This document shows positions 7,007-15,451 of a DNA stretch of 64,000 bases, piece by piece. The DNA lies in NCBI GenBank assembly GCA_036510065.1, contig DATCEO010000106.1:92366-156365 (forward strand). Reading direction: 5' to 3'. A program made the translations under genes and the position numbers. The DNA comes from DASUBV01 sp036510065. Lineage in GTDB: Bacteria > Actinomycetota > Actinomycetes > Streptosporangiales > Streptosporangiaceae. Under the pieces are notes generated by a model that was not told where the DNA came from, did no database searches, and saw only the letters and a program-made list of their open reading frames with translations. Positions within the stretch are counted from its first letter, which is position 1. Each line of letters starts with the position of its first letter.

Positions 7007-8864
7007 CCTCGCTGCGGGCCCGTAGCTGCCGCATGGTCCCCTCCGCCAGCACGGCGCCCTCGGCCATCACGATCACCGGATCGCAGAACTCGTCCATGAT
7101 GGCCAGCTCGTGCTCGACCATGAGGATGGTCATGCCGTCGTGGCACAGGGCCACCAGCTGGTCGCCGATCCGGCGGGCCAGGTTCGGGTGCACGCCTGCC
7201 ATCGGCTCGTCAAGCAGCAGCATCGATGGCTCGGTCATCAGCGCGCGCATGATCTCGACCAGCCTGCGCTGGCCGCCGCTGAGATCGCCGGCGTAACGGT
7301 TGGCCATCTCCCGCAGGCCGAAGCGCTCCAGGAGCTGCTCCGCCCGGGCGATCGCGGCCTGCTCGTCGTCGCCCCAGTAGCGCCGCCCGCGAACCGCGCC
7401 GCGCAGTGAGTCGCCGCGGTGGCCGGGTACCGCGGACAGCAGGTTCTCCAGCACCGTGAGCCGCTTGAACTCGCTGGCCAGCTGGAAGGTCCGGACCAGG
7501 CCGAGCCGGGCCCGGCGGAACGCGGGCATCCCGGTGATGTCCTGACCGAGGTAGCTGATCGTTCCCGACGAGGCTGGCAGGGTGCCGGCGAGCATCGCCA
7601 GCAGCGTCGACTTCCCCGCGCCGTTGGGCCCGATCAGGCCGGTCAGCGTGCCGCGCCGGACCGACAGGGACACGCCGTCGACTGCCCGCACGCCGCCGTA
7701 GTCGCGGACCAGGCCGGCGGCCTGCAGCAGGACCTGCCCGGCGGCACCATCTGCCGCCTGGCCACCCCCCGGCCCGCCCGGCCGCTCGACGGGGCGCTCA
7801 GCGGCCCGGGCAGCGAGGGTGGCGGTGGCATCGCCGTCACCAGCACCGCCGTCACCAGCGCCAGCGCCGGCGCCGTCGGCGTCAGCGGCGGTCAGCGGCC
7901 GGGCCGGGGCGGGCCAGGCGATGACCCGCTTGCGCTCGGGCAGGATGCCCTGCGGGCGGAACCACAAGAACACGACGATCAGCAGCCCGATCGCCACCCA
8001 TTCCAGTGAGGGGATGAGGTTCGGCGGGAGGTTGTTCGAGCTGGGGATAAAGCGCGTTACCTCCTCGAATACCACCGGCACGAGGATGGCGCCGAGCACC
8101 GCGCCGCGGTGATTGCCCGCCCCGCCGATGATCACGGCGGCAAACAGCACGACGGTCTCGGCGTAGCCCCAGGCGGCCGGCGACCACGTCGTGATGTACG
8201 AGACGAGGATGCCGCCGGACAGCCCGGCGATGGCGCCGCCGAGTACCAGCACCCCGGTGCGCAGCGACAGCAGGTTCTTGCCCAGGGAGTCCGCGACGAC
8301 GTCGTTGTCGCGCATGGCCCGCAGCGAGCGCCCGTACGGCGACTCGGTGATCCGGCGCAGGAACAGGTACACCCCCACGCACAGCAGCAGGGCGACCGCG
8401 GTGAACACCCACTGGTAGGCCTGCGTGCTCGCGTTGAGGACACTCTGCAGCGGGAACGGGATGAGCGAGATGCCGGCGTCGCCGTTGAACAGCGGGACGA
8501 AGTTGGTCACCAGCAGGTTCAGCAGCACTGCGGTGACCAGCAGGCCGACAGCGGCGAAGTCGCCGCGCAGCCGCCTGCCGACCAGGAACGTGAACGGCAG
8601 CGCGAGGAGTCCGCCGACCACCGCCGCGCCTAGCCACGGCAGCGGGAAGGGCAGGTGCCAGCCGCCGATATAGCGCTGGAAGCCGCCGTTGGCCGAGTCG
8701 GGCGGCATGGCCAGGATGGCGGCCGCGTAGCCGCCGGCGGCCTGGAAGATGATGAAGCCGAAGTTCGTCACGCCGGCGATACCGAACTGCTGGCTCAGCC
8801 CGAGGCAGGCCATGGCGTCGACCGCCGCGTACACCAGCAGGTTGATGAGGTAGAACGCGTTCAT
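6981..8864 (-). CDS. Fused LivM permease and LivG ATPase
   Basis: A 627-residue fusion of two importer subunits normally made as separate proteins. Residues ~1-330 are a LivM-type permease with about 8-10 membrane helices, including the conserved cytoplasmic loop SPYGRSLRAMRDND and GGILVSYITTWSP. An Ala/Gly/Asp-rich linker of ~50 residues follows. Residues ~375-627 are a LivG-type ATPase with Walker A GPNGAGKSTLLAML near 408, signature LSGGQRRLVEI near 525, Walker B MLLLDEPMAG near 547 and the H-loop MVEHELAIMDE. The frame is continuous. Permease-ATPase fusions of this type are known in some actinobacteria. It lies 37 bases after livH. Confidence 0.9.
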   Translation of the reverse strand: MNAFYLINLLVYAAVDAMACLGLSQQFGIAGVTNFGFIIFQAAGGYAAAILAMPPDSANGGFQRYIGGWHLPFPLPWLGAAVVGGLLALPFTFLVGRRLRGDFAAVGLLVTAVLLNLLVTNFVPLFNGDAGISLIPFPLQSVLNASTQAYQWVFTAVALLLCVGVYLFLRRITESPYGRSLRAMRDNDVVADSLGKNLLSLRTGVLVLGGAIAGLSGGILVSYITTWSPAAWGYAETVVLFAAVIIGGAGNHRGAVLGAILVPVVFEEVTRFIPSSNNLPPNLIPSLEWVAIGLLIVVFLWFRPQGILPERKRVIAWPAPARPLTAADADGAGAGAGDGGAGDGDATATLAARAAERPVERPGGPGGGQAADGAAGQVLLQAAGLVRDYGGVRAVDGVSLSVRRGTLTGLIGPNGAGKSTLLAMLAGTLPASSGTISYLGQDITGMPAFRRARLGLVRTFQLASEFKRLTVLENLLSAVPGHRGDSLRGAVRGRRYWGDDEQAAIARAEQLLERFGLREMANRYAGDLSGGQRRLVEIMRALMTEPSMLLLDEPMAGVHPNLARRIGDQLVALCHDGMTILMVEHELAIMDEFCDPVIVMAEGAVLAEGTMRQLRARSEVVEAYLVG

Positions 8865-8901
8865 CCGCTGCCCCGTCCGCTGATCATGGGCGTGCTGGCC
8901 G

Positions 8902-9768
8902 TCATGCGCGTGCTCCGAGCAGGCCGGACGGGCGGATGCCGAGCATGAGCAGCAGCACCACGAACGCGACCACGTACTTGTAGTCGGCCGCGATGAAGGC
9001 GGCGCTGACCTCGGTCGCGATGCCGATCACCGCGGCACCCAGCATGGCGCCGTAGGCCTGGCCGGGACCGCCCAGGAAGACGGCGGCCAGGATCAGCACC
9101 AGGAACACGTCCGTGCTGGTGGGGCTGAAGCTGCCCGCGTCGATGCCGAAGACCACGCCCGCCAGGCCGCACATGGCCCCGGTGATGGCCCAGGTGGTGG
9201 TGATGACGCGCCCGGTCCGGATCCCGCAGTTGCGGGCCAGGGCCGGGTTGGCCGCGGTCGCGCGCATGGCCTTGCCCAGCTTCGAGTAGCGCAGCATCAC
9301 GTGCACCCCCGCCATGACCACCAGGCTGACGCCGATGATGGCGATCTGCACGGCGGTCAGGATCAGGCCGCCCGCGCGGAGCGTCGGCCCCTGGGCGAGG
9401 TTGTAGGAGACGCTGGTCCCGCCGGCCAGGGCCTGCACGCCGAACTCGATGATGAGCGTCACCCCGAGCGACACGATCACCAGGGTGATCGGGGAGGCGC
9501 CGCGTTGCTTGAACGGCGTGTAGATCCGCGAGTTCAGCAGCACCGACCCGGCCGAGCAGGCGACGATGACCACCGGCAGGGCGGCCCACACCGACAGGCC
9601 CGCCTGGTTCAGCACGTAGGCGAGGAAGGCTCCGGCGATCATCACCGCCCCGTAGGCCAGGTTGAGCACGTCGGTGACGCCGAACTGGAGGGTGAAGCCG
9701 ACCGCGGCGATGGCCAGGACAGCGGCCGTGACCAGGCCGAATCCGACAGCGGCGAGGAAGAGCGACAT
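8902..9768 (-). CDS. livH: Branched-chain-type ABC transporter permease LivH
   Basis: A 288-residue integral membrane permease of the LivH family, with about eight hydrophobic helices. Family marks are QFGVTDVLNLAYGAVMIAGA near the N-terminus, the coupling loop MLRYSKLGKAMRATAANPAL, and FLVLILAAVFLGGPGQAYGA. It pairs with the LivM half of the next gene to form the channel. The ATG at 9768 is 31 bases after the stop of the receptor gene, so the two are almost certainly co-transcribed. The solute cannot be derived from the permease; HAAT systems carry branched-chain amino acids, amides, urea and aromatic acids. Confidence 0.92.
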   Translation of the reverse strand: MSLFLAAVGFGLVTAAVLAIAAVGFTLQFGVTDVLNLAYGAVMIAGAFLAYVLNQAGLSVWAALPVVIVACSAGSVLLNSRIYTPFKQRGASPITLVIVSLGVTLIIEFGVQALAGGTSVSYNLAQGPTLRAGGLILTAVQIAIIGVSLVVMAGVHVMLRYSKLGKAMRATAANPALARNCGIRTGRVITTTWAITGAMCGLAGVVFGIDAGSFSPTSTDVFLVLILAAVFLGGPGQAYGAMLGAAVIGIATEVSAAFIAADYKYVVAFVVLLLMLGIRPSGLLGARA

Positions 9769-9799
9769 CAGCGGCGCCCCGCCCGCGTGGCCGCGCGGG

Positions 9800-11188
9800 T
9801 CATCCGGCCAGGGCCCGGAGCTGCGCCGCCGACAGGTTGCCGACCACGTTGACCTGCCCGCTCGGGCTGTAGGTGTCGATCTGGAAGATGCCGGGCGAGC
9901 CGTGGTAGCTGTCGAAGTTCGTCGGGCCGCCGGGGCCCTCGTACCGGATGGCGTGACCGGCCTTCAGGGCGCTGGCGCACGCCGCGAAGGAGTAGCACAG
10001 CTGAGCGCCGGACACGCCGTTGCCGATCTTGATGATGTCCGGCGCGTAGGTGGCCGGCGTGGTGCTCTTCGACATGATCATGGCCAGGGCGGCCAGGTTG
10101 ATCCCGTCGTAGAGGTGCACGCCGCCGGGCGCGCTCAGGTAGGTGGTGAAGTTACCGGTGCTGCCGGGCACCTTGCCCTGCTGGGACAGCAGCGCCTTGG
10201 AGAAGGCGGCGTAAGCGGGGCCGCTTGACTCGGTCACCAGGTTGTCGGCGTGGAAGTTCGCGGCGAACGTCGAGGCGCCCAGGGCCGCGGCGGCCGACTT
10301 GAAGAACGCGGGCGAGATCGCCGCCGAGGTCCCGATGATCGGGATGACCTTGCCGTTGTTGAGCTGCTTGATCTCGGCCAGCAGGGTGGGGTCGGCCGAG
10401 CCGAGGGCCTCGGTCAGGATCGCGTCGGGGTGGGACTGGACGATCGCCGAGGCCTCGGTGCGGAAGGTGGTCGCCTTCAGGTCGAGCGTCTGGTTGGTCG
10501 CCACGGTGATACCGGCCTTCTTCAGCGCGCTGAGCGCGGGCGCGACGAAAGTCTGCGACCCGATGTCGTTGCCGAAGGCCAGAGCGACCCGCTTGGCGTG
10601 CAGATGCTGGGCGATCGCCACCATCGCGTAGGCCTCTTCGAGGTCCGGGGGGACCAGCCGGTAGAAGTACGGGTAGTGGACGTGCGCGAACTCTGACTGA
10701 CCGGTCATGCAGAAGGAGACCATCTTGCGCCCGTTGATGATCGGGACGACGGACGCCGCCTCGTCGGAGGTGCAGCCGATGACCAGGGCCAGGTTGGAGG
10801 TGGAGGCGAACATCTGGTTGACCGCCGGAACCGCGTCGGCCGGCTCGCCGCGGGTGTCGACGCTCTTGCAGGCCAGCTTGTGCCCGAGGACGCCGCCGGC
10901 GGCGTTGATGGCCGAGGTGGCGCCATAGCAGGTGGCGAGGTAGATGGGCCCGAGCGAGCCGTCCACGCCGCTGAACGGGGCGACGTCGGCGACGGTGAGG
11001 GCCGACCCGGACGCTGCCGACCCGCCGCCCGAGCCGCCGGCGGAGCCGCCCGAGCCGCCCGAGCTAGAGCTGGAGGTGATGCCGCAGGCCGACATCGCGA
11101 CGGCCAGCACGGCGGCGCCCAGCGCCGCGGCCGGGCGGGTGAGGCGCGGGGTGAAACGCGGGGTGAGCCGCGGAGTGGGAGTGTTCAT
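9800..11188 (-). CDS. ABC transporter substrate-binding lipoprotein (LivK-like)
   Basis: A 462-residue periplasmic-binding-fold type 1 receptor of the HAAT family. The N-terminus is a lipoprotein signal ending in VAMSAC near residue 34, followed by a Ser/Gly-rich tether, so the mature protein should be anchored on the outer face of the membrane. Family marks include VADVAPFSGVDGSLGP, ACKSVDTRGEPADAVPAVNQ, VIGCTSDEAASVVPI and YFYRLVPPDLEEAYAM. It delivers the ligand to LivH/LivM. It lies between the FAH-family gene (152-base gap) and livH (31-base gap). The ligand is unknown; linkage to an FAH-type hydrolase favours an aromatic or keto acid over a simple amino acid. Confidence 0.9.
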   Translation of the reverse strand: MNTPTPRLTPRFTPRLTRPAAALGAAVLAVAMSACGITSSSSSGGSGGSAGGSGGGSAASGSALTVADVAPFSGVDGSLGPIYLATCYGATSAINAAGGVLGHKLACKSVDTRGEPADAVPAVNQMFASTSNLALVIGCTSDEAASVVPIINGRKMVSFCMTGQSEFAHVHYPYFYRLVPPDLEEAYAMVAIAQHLHAKRVALAFGNDIGSQTFVAPALSALKKAGITVATNQTLDLKATTFRTEASAIVQSHPDAILTEALGSADPTLLAEIKQLNNGKVIPIIGTSAAISPAFFKSAAAALGASTFAANFHADNLVTESSGPAYAAFSKALLSQQGKVPGSTGNFTTYLSAPGGVHLYDGINLAALAMIMSKSTTPATYAPDIIKIGNGVSGAQLCYSFAACASALKAGHAIRYEGPGGPTNFDSYHGSPGIFQIDTYSPSGQVNVVGNLSAAQLRALAG

Positions 11189-11340
11189 GGTGCCCTCCAG
11201 GCTGCGCTGGTGAAGGGAGCCGGACCGGTGGTCCGCGGGGGTATCTCGGTGGGGGAGATCTCGACAGGGCGTGGATCAGGGTGGATCAGGGCGTTCGGGT
11301 CGGGCGGGCGGATCGGGGCCGGCGCGCCGGGGCGCGGGCC

Positions 11341-12246
11341 TCAGAGCCCGCTCGCCAGCTTCGTTCCCGGCTGCCAGCGCCAGTCGTCAGGCGCGTTGGC
11401 CTCGGCGACGACGCGATTGCGGATGGTGCCAACCTGCTCGACCGTGACCTCGATGACGTCGCCGGGATGCATCCAGACCGGGGGCGTCCGGGCGAACCCG
11501 ACGCCGCCCGGCGTCCCGGTGGCGATGACGTCGCCCGGGACCAGGCGAGTGAAGGAGGAGAAGAACTCGACGGCGCTCGGCACGTCGACGAGCATCAGCG
11601 AGGTCCGCGAGGACTGCATGACCGTGCCGTTGAGGGTCGAGGAGATGGCCAGGTCGCTGACATCGACCTCGTCCGGGGTCACGAGCTCGGGGCCGATCGG
11701 CATGCTGCCCTCGAAGTTCTTCCCGGCCGTCCACTGGCTGGCGGCGCGCTGCCAGTCGCGCGCTGAGGCGTCGTTGAGGACCACGAAGCCCGCGATGGCA
11801 TCCAGCGCCTTGTCCGCCCGGATGTACCGGCCGCCCGCGCCGATGACGATGCCGAGCTCAGCCTCGTAATCGAAGCGCTCGGTCAGTGCGGGCTTGACCA
11901 GGTCGGCATACGGGCCCAGCATGCTGCCCCGGCCGCGGACGAACGCGTCCGGCCAGCTCGGGACCTCCCGCCCGCCCTCCAGGGCATGAGCGGAGTAGTT
12001 GAGCCCCAGGCACAGGACGCGCGGCGAGTCCGGCACCACGGGCGCGAACTCGGCCTCGGCGACCTCCCGGCCCTCCCGGTCCTGCAGCTGCCGGATGCTG
12101 TCCATCGCCAGCGGCCCAGCCTCCAGGACGCTCTGCAGGGCGGCGAAATCGGGATTGCCGGTGGCCGCGGCTACATCGACGTAGCCAGAGCTGCCCCGGA
12201 CGTGCAGTCGCTGGCCGTCGGGGGCGGCAATCGTGGCAAGCCGCAC
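11341..12246 (-). CDS. Fumarylacetoacetate hydrolase-family protein
   Basis: A 301-residue cytoplasmic metal-dependent enzyme of the FAH superfamily. It has the YisK/FAHD-like N-terminal strand region, then VLCLGLNYSAHALEGG with the catalytic His, the metal ligands of RFDYEAELGIVIG, and later LNDASARDWQ, GKNFEGSMPIGP and VIATGTPGGVGFARTPP. Family members hydrolyse or decarboxylate acylpyruvates and related ring-cleavage products, often late in aromatic degradation. The start has a GGAGG (12251-12255) ribosome site. It leads the liv-type transporter genes and is divergent from a GntR/FCD regulator, which fits a substrate-induced catabolic unit. The exact substrate is unknown. Confidence 0.9.
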   Translation of the reverse strand: MRLATIAAPDGQRLHVRGSSGYVDVAAATGNPDFAALQSVLEAGPLAMDSIRQLQDREGREVAEAEFAPVVPDSPRVLCLGLNYSAHALEGGREVPSWPDAFVRGRGSMLGPYADLVKPALTERFDYEAELGIVIGAGGRYIRADKALDAIAGFVVLNDASARDWQRAASQWTAGKNFEGSMPIGPELVTPDEVDVSDLAISSTLNGTVMQSSRTSLMLVDVPSAVEFFSSFTRLVPGDVIATGTPGGVGFARTPPVWMHPGDVIEVTVEQVGTIRNRVVAEANAPDDWRWQPGTKLASGL

Positions 12247-12264
12247 GAGTAACCTCCTGATCAG

Positions 12265-12292
12265 CCAATCCGGCGGCTGACCGCCGGATTGG
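12265..12292. promoter_or_regulatory. Perfect 12-bp palindrome, candidate GntR operator or hairpin
   Basis: CCAATCCGGCGG (12265-12276) and CCGCCGGATTGG (12281-12292) are exact inverted copies around CTGA. The site lies 19 bases upstream of the FAH-family start. The CCAATC/GATTGG ends recur in the neighbouring site, so it may be an operator; as RNA it would also form a strong 5'-leader hairpin. Confidence 0.6.
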
Positions 12293-12304
12293 TCCTACGT
12301 CCCG

Positions 12305-12332
12305 GATTGGTTGAGCATAGGTCCAACCAATC
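12305..12332. promoter_or_regulatory. Second GATTGGTTG palindrome, candidate GntR/FCD operator
   Basis: GATTGGTTG (12305-12313) and CAACCAATC (12324-12332) are perfect 9-bp arms around 10 bases. A third GATTGGTTG half-site is at 12401-12409, close to the GntR start. The TTGGT...ACCAA pattern suits FCD-type GntR regulators, and the position between divergent genes suits control of both. Confidence 0.65.
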
Positions 12333-12447
12333 TGTGGGTCAAGAGGGGCGAGAGCATATCTATCAGGCTTTCAGGTAAAGTTTCTGCCGAGCATTGGTAG
12401 GATTGGTTGCGCAGGTGCCGCGACCAGCGAGCACGGCGGAGGGGCCG

Positions 12448-13248
12448 ATGCGAACAGCCGCAGGAACCGGGTCGGCTGACCCGGCAGCCGGGCCAGTCCC
12501 GGCGGAGCACGGGCAGCGGCTGGCCGCGCTCATCCTGGCCGAGTCGGAGCGCGGCGGCCTGGGCCCTGGCTCCCGGCTGCCGACCGAGCGCCAGCTCGCC
12601 ATCGACCTGGGGGTGACCCGCTCATCGGTCCGGCACGCGCTCGCGCTGCTGGAAGCGCAGGGACGCATCTCCCGCGAGGTTGGCCGGGGCACGTTCCTGC
12701 GCGAGCCCGTGCCGCAGCCTGCCGTCCCGGCGCAGCCGGATGGCGGGGGCGCTCGGCCCGGGGCTCCCGACGGCGACGGGCGGCCCGGGCCGGTGGGCGC
12801 GGACTTCGCGCCGGCCGACGTGATGACGGTCCGCAGGCTGCTGGAGCCGGCCTCCATGCCGCTGGTCGTGGCCTGGGCCACGGCCGCCGACCTGGACGAG
12901 ATGGACCGCTGCCTGGAAGGCGGCGATCATGCCGCCAGTTACGAGGAGTTCGAGGGCTGGGACCTGGCCCTGCACCGGTGCATCATGCGGTCAAGCCGCA
13001 GCCCGCTGCTCGCCGCGCTCTACGGCGCCATCGAGCAGGCCCGGCACGGGCAGGTCTGGGGTGACCTGAAGCGCCGCAGCTCCTCGACCGCGCACCGGCA
13101 GGAGTACCAGGAGGATCACCGGGCGATCGTGGCGGCGCTGCGGGCCCGGGACTCGGCGGCCGCGGTCGAGGCCATGCGGCTGCACCTGGCCAAGGTGTCG
13201 GATCACCTGCTCACGACGGACTCGGCCACGACCGTCGGCTGGGGATAA
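12448..13248 (+). CDS. GntR-family regulator with FCD effector domain
   Basis: A 266-residue FadR/FCD-type regulator. The winged helix covers about residues 20-90: GSRLPTERQLAIDLGVTRSS, then VRHALALLEAQGRISREVGR and GTFL. After a Gly/Pro linker, the FCD domain carries the usual metal ligands in WDLALHRCIMRSS, EDHRAIVAALRARD and AMRLHLAKV, so it probably binds an organic acid through a metal. The ATG at 12448 follows GGCGGAGGGG and is preferred over an upstream in-frame start at 12394 that would swallow one operator half-site. It is divergent from the FAH-liv unit and is the likely switch for it. Confidence 0.9.
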   Translation: MRTAAGTGSADPAAGPVPAEHGQRLAALILAESERGGLGPGSRLPTERQLAIDLGVTRSSVRHALALLEAQGRISREVGRGTFLREPVPQPAVPAQPDGGGARPGAPDGDGRPGPVGADFAPADVMTVRRLLEPASMPLVVAWATAADLDEMDRCLEGGDHAASYEEFEGWDLALHRCIMRSSRSPLLAALYGAIEQARHGQVWGDLKRRSSSTAHRQEYQEDHRAIVAALRARDSAAAVEAMRLHLAKVSDHLLTTDSATTVGWG

Positions 13249-13294
13249 CCGAGAAATAACGGACCGCCCCGCCGGCCCAGCCCGCGCCCTGGAA

Positions 13295-15100
13295 CTAGTC
13301 CGCGGACAGATGCGGCTCGCGCCAGCGGCTGGTGATCGGCAGGCGGCGGTCACGGCCGAAGTTCTTCGGCGAGATCTTCGGCCCCGGCGGGTACTGACGG
13401 CGCTTGTACTCCGCCCGGTCGACCAGCTGGATCACGCGCTCGACCAGGGCGGGATCGTGACCGGCGGCGATGAGCTCGGCCGCGCCCAGGTCCTTCTCGA
13501 CGTAGTCATCGAGCAGCCGGTCCAGGGTGGCGTAGTCCGGCAGGGAGTCGCTGTCGAGCTGGCCGGGCGCGAGCTCGGCGCTGGGCGGCTTGGTGATCGA
13601 GCTCTCCGGGATCGGCGGCGTCTGGCCGTGCTCGGCCGCCTGCTGGTTGCGCCACCGGGCGAGGTCCCAGACCAGGGTCTTGAACACGTCCTTGATCGGG
13701 GCAAAGCCGCCCGCCGAGTCGCCGTACAGGGTGGAGTAGCCCGCGGCTAGCTCGCTCTTGTTCCCGGTGGTGAGGACCAGATGGCCGCGGGAGTTGGACA
13801 GCGACATCAAGATCATGCCGCGGATCCTGGCCTGCAGGTTCTCGGCCGCCAGGCCGTGCAGGTCGAGCTCGGCCTCGAAGGCGTCCACCATCGGCGCGAT
13901 GGGCACGGTCGCGGCGTGCAGGCCCTGCCGCTTGGCCAGGTCCTCCGCGTCGGCGATCGAGTGACCAGACGAATGCCGGCTCGGCATCAGCACCACGTAG
14001 ACGTGGTCGGCGCCGATGGCGTCGGCGGCAATGGTGGCGGTCAGGGCGGAGTCGATCCCGCCCGACAGGCCCAGCAGCACCGCGCGGAAGCCGTTCTTGA
14101 CCACGTAGTCGCGGACGCCGGTGACCAGCGCCGCGTACACCTCGGCCAGGTCCGGCAGCCGCGGCCAGAGCGCCTGCGGCGCCTCTGCCTGCTCGTCCGG
14201 CGCCCGGCCGTCCGGCGCGCCGAGCTCTACCCGGTGGATGATCATGACCGTGCCGTCGGCGGCGTTGACGCGCTCCTGGCCCGGCTCCTGGCTGGGATCG
14301 GCGGCGGCCAGGTCGAGGTCGGTGACGATCAGCGCCTCCTGGAACTGCGGGCCGCGGGCCAGCAGCCGGCCCGCGGCGTCCACCACGATCGAGTCGCCGT
14401 CGAAGACCAGCTCGTCCTGGCCGCCGATCATGTTCGCGTAGGCCAGCGGGGCGCCGGCCTCGCGCGCCCGCCGCTGGCAGAGCTCCAGCCGGTTGTCGTC
14501 CTTGCCCTGCTCATACGGCGAGGCGTTGGGCACGACCAGCAGGCTGGCTCCGGCGCGCCGGGCCACGGCCACCGGGCCGCCCTCCTGCCACAGGTCCTCG
14601 CAGATGGCGATGGCCACGTCGACGGGCTCGCCGCCGGCCGCCGCCAGCCGGAAGACGGGCAGCGTGTCGCCGGGCACGAAGTAGCGGTACTCGTCGAAGA
14701 CGCCGTAATTGGGCAGGTGATGCTTGGCTGAGGTGACGACGACGGCGCCGCCGTACAGCAGCGCGGCGGCATCCTGCGGCGCGCCGGCCGGCAGCCCGAG
14801 CCGGGGCTGCAGGCCGGCCCGCCGGTCCAGGTAGCCGACCACCACGGCTATCCCGCCGAGGCTCTCGGCCGCCAGCCGCGCGGCTAGCTGGTGCACGGCC
14901 CGGACGGACGCGTCGACGAAGGACGCGCGCAGGGCAAGGTCCTCCACGGGATAGCCGGTGAGCACCATCTCCGGGAAGACCACGACCCTGGCTCCCTGCT
15001 CGGCGGCGCGCCTGGTCCAGGCCAGCACGAGGTCAGTGTTTCCGGCCAGGTCCCCGACGGTGGCGTTGACCTGCGCGAGCGCAATCCGCAGCTGAGGCAC
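13295..15100 (-). CDS. nadE: Glutamine-dependent NAD+ synthetase
   Basis: A 601-residue two-domain enzyme that converts nicotinic acid adenine dinucleotide to NAD+ with ATP and glutamine. The N-terminal nitrilase-type glutaminase domain has the triad Glu44 (VFPEMVLTGYP), a Lys near 127 (AKHHLPNYGVFDEY) and a Cys near 170 (VAIAICEDLWQ). The C-terminal synthetase has the PP-loop LGLSGGIDSALT near residue 344, MPSRHSSGHS, and the substrate loop TTGNKSELAAGYSTLYGD. Both halves are complete, so it does not depend on free ammonia. It starts with GTG at 15100, beginning the conserved MPQLRIALAQVN. It converges with the GntR gene. Confidence 0.95.
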   Translation of the reverse strand: MPQLRIALAQVNATVGDLAGNTDLVLAWTRRAAEQGARVVVFPEMVLTGYPVEDLALRASFVDASVRAVHQLAARLAAESLGGIAVVVGYLDRRAGLQPRLGLPAGAPQDAAALLYGGAVVVTSAKHHLPNYGVFDEYRYFVPGDTLPVFRLAAAGGEPVDVAIAICEDLWQEGGPVAVARRAGASLLVVPNASPYEQGKDDNRLELCQRRAREAGAPLAYANMIGGQDELVFDGDSIVVDAAGRLLARGPQFQEALIVTDLDLAAADPSQEPGQERVNAADGTVMIIHRVELGAPDGRAPDEQAEAPQALWPRLPDLAEVYAALVTGVRDYVVKNGFRAVLLGLSGGIDSALTATIAADAIGADHVYVVLMPSRHSSGHSIADAEDLAKRQGLHAATVPIAPMVDAFEAELDLHGLAAENLQARIRGMILMSLSNSRGHLVLTTGNKSELAAGYSTLYGDSAGGFAPIKDVFKTLVWDLARWRNQQAAEHGQTPPIPESSITKPPSAELAPGQLDSDSLPDYATLDRLLDDYVEKDLGAAELIAAGHDPALVERVIQLVDRAEYKRRQYPPGPKISPKNFGRDRRLPITSRWREPHLSAD

Positions 15101-15451
15101 GTCACCAGCTTATTCGGCGCGGCTCACCGGGCCGCGCTGCGCCTGGTGACCCGGGCCGGCGCGGCGCCTTTTATCCCGCCTGATAACAATGCGTTCGCTC
15201 GGTACAAACCGATTCATGCGCAGCACGGCAATGCCGGGAAAAGGGAAGTTGCGGCCGTCTGCTACCTTTGTGCGCGTGATATTGAAAAGGGCCGCCGGCG
15301 TTACTGTCTAATCCGTGTAAGCCGACGTAGGTGCTGCTAGAGTCCTCACGTCTTGGCACGCATGGCAGACCTGCGGTGAGCCGGGCCACATTACCAATAT
15401 GCCTGTCGGGCATAGTTCCACCTACACCAATGCGAAAGCGGGGAAAATCAG
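15101..15451. other. Intergenic region without a recognised gene
   Basis: About 350 bases separate nadE from the beta-helix gene. The DNA is visibly less GC-rich than its surroundings from about 15180. A short hairpin, TATGCC (15398-15403) with GGCATA (15409-15414), lies 37 bases before the beta-helix start. No RNA gene or convincing small protein was seen; promoters for both divergent genes are expected here. Confidence 0.5.

Noticed and set aside
15101..15451. Possible riboswitch or small RNA upstream of the beta-helix gene
   Set aside because: Only one short hairpin was found; no conserved riboswitch core could be recognised by eye.
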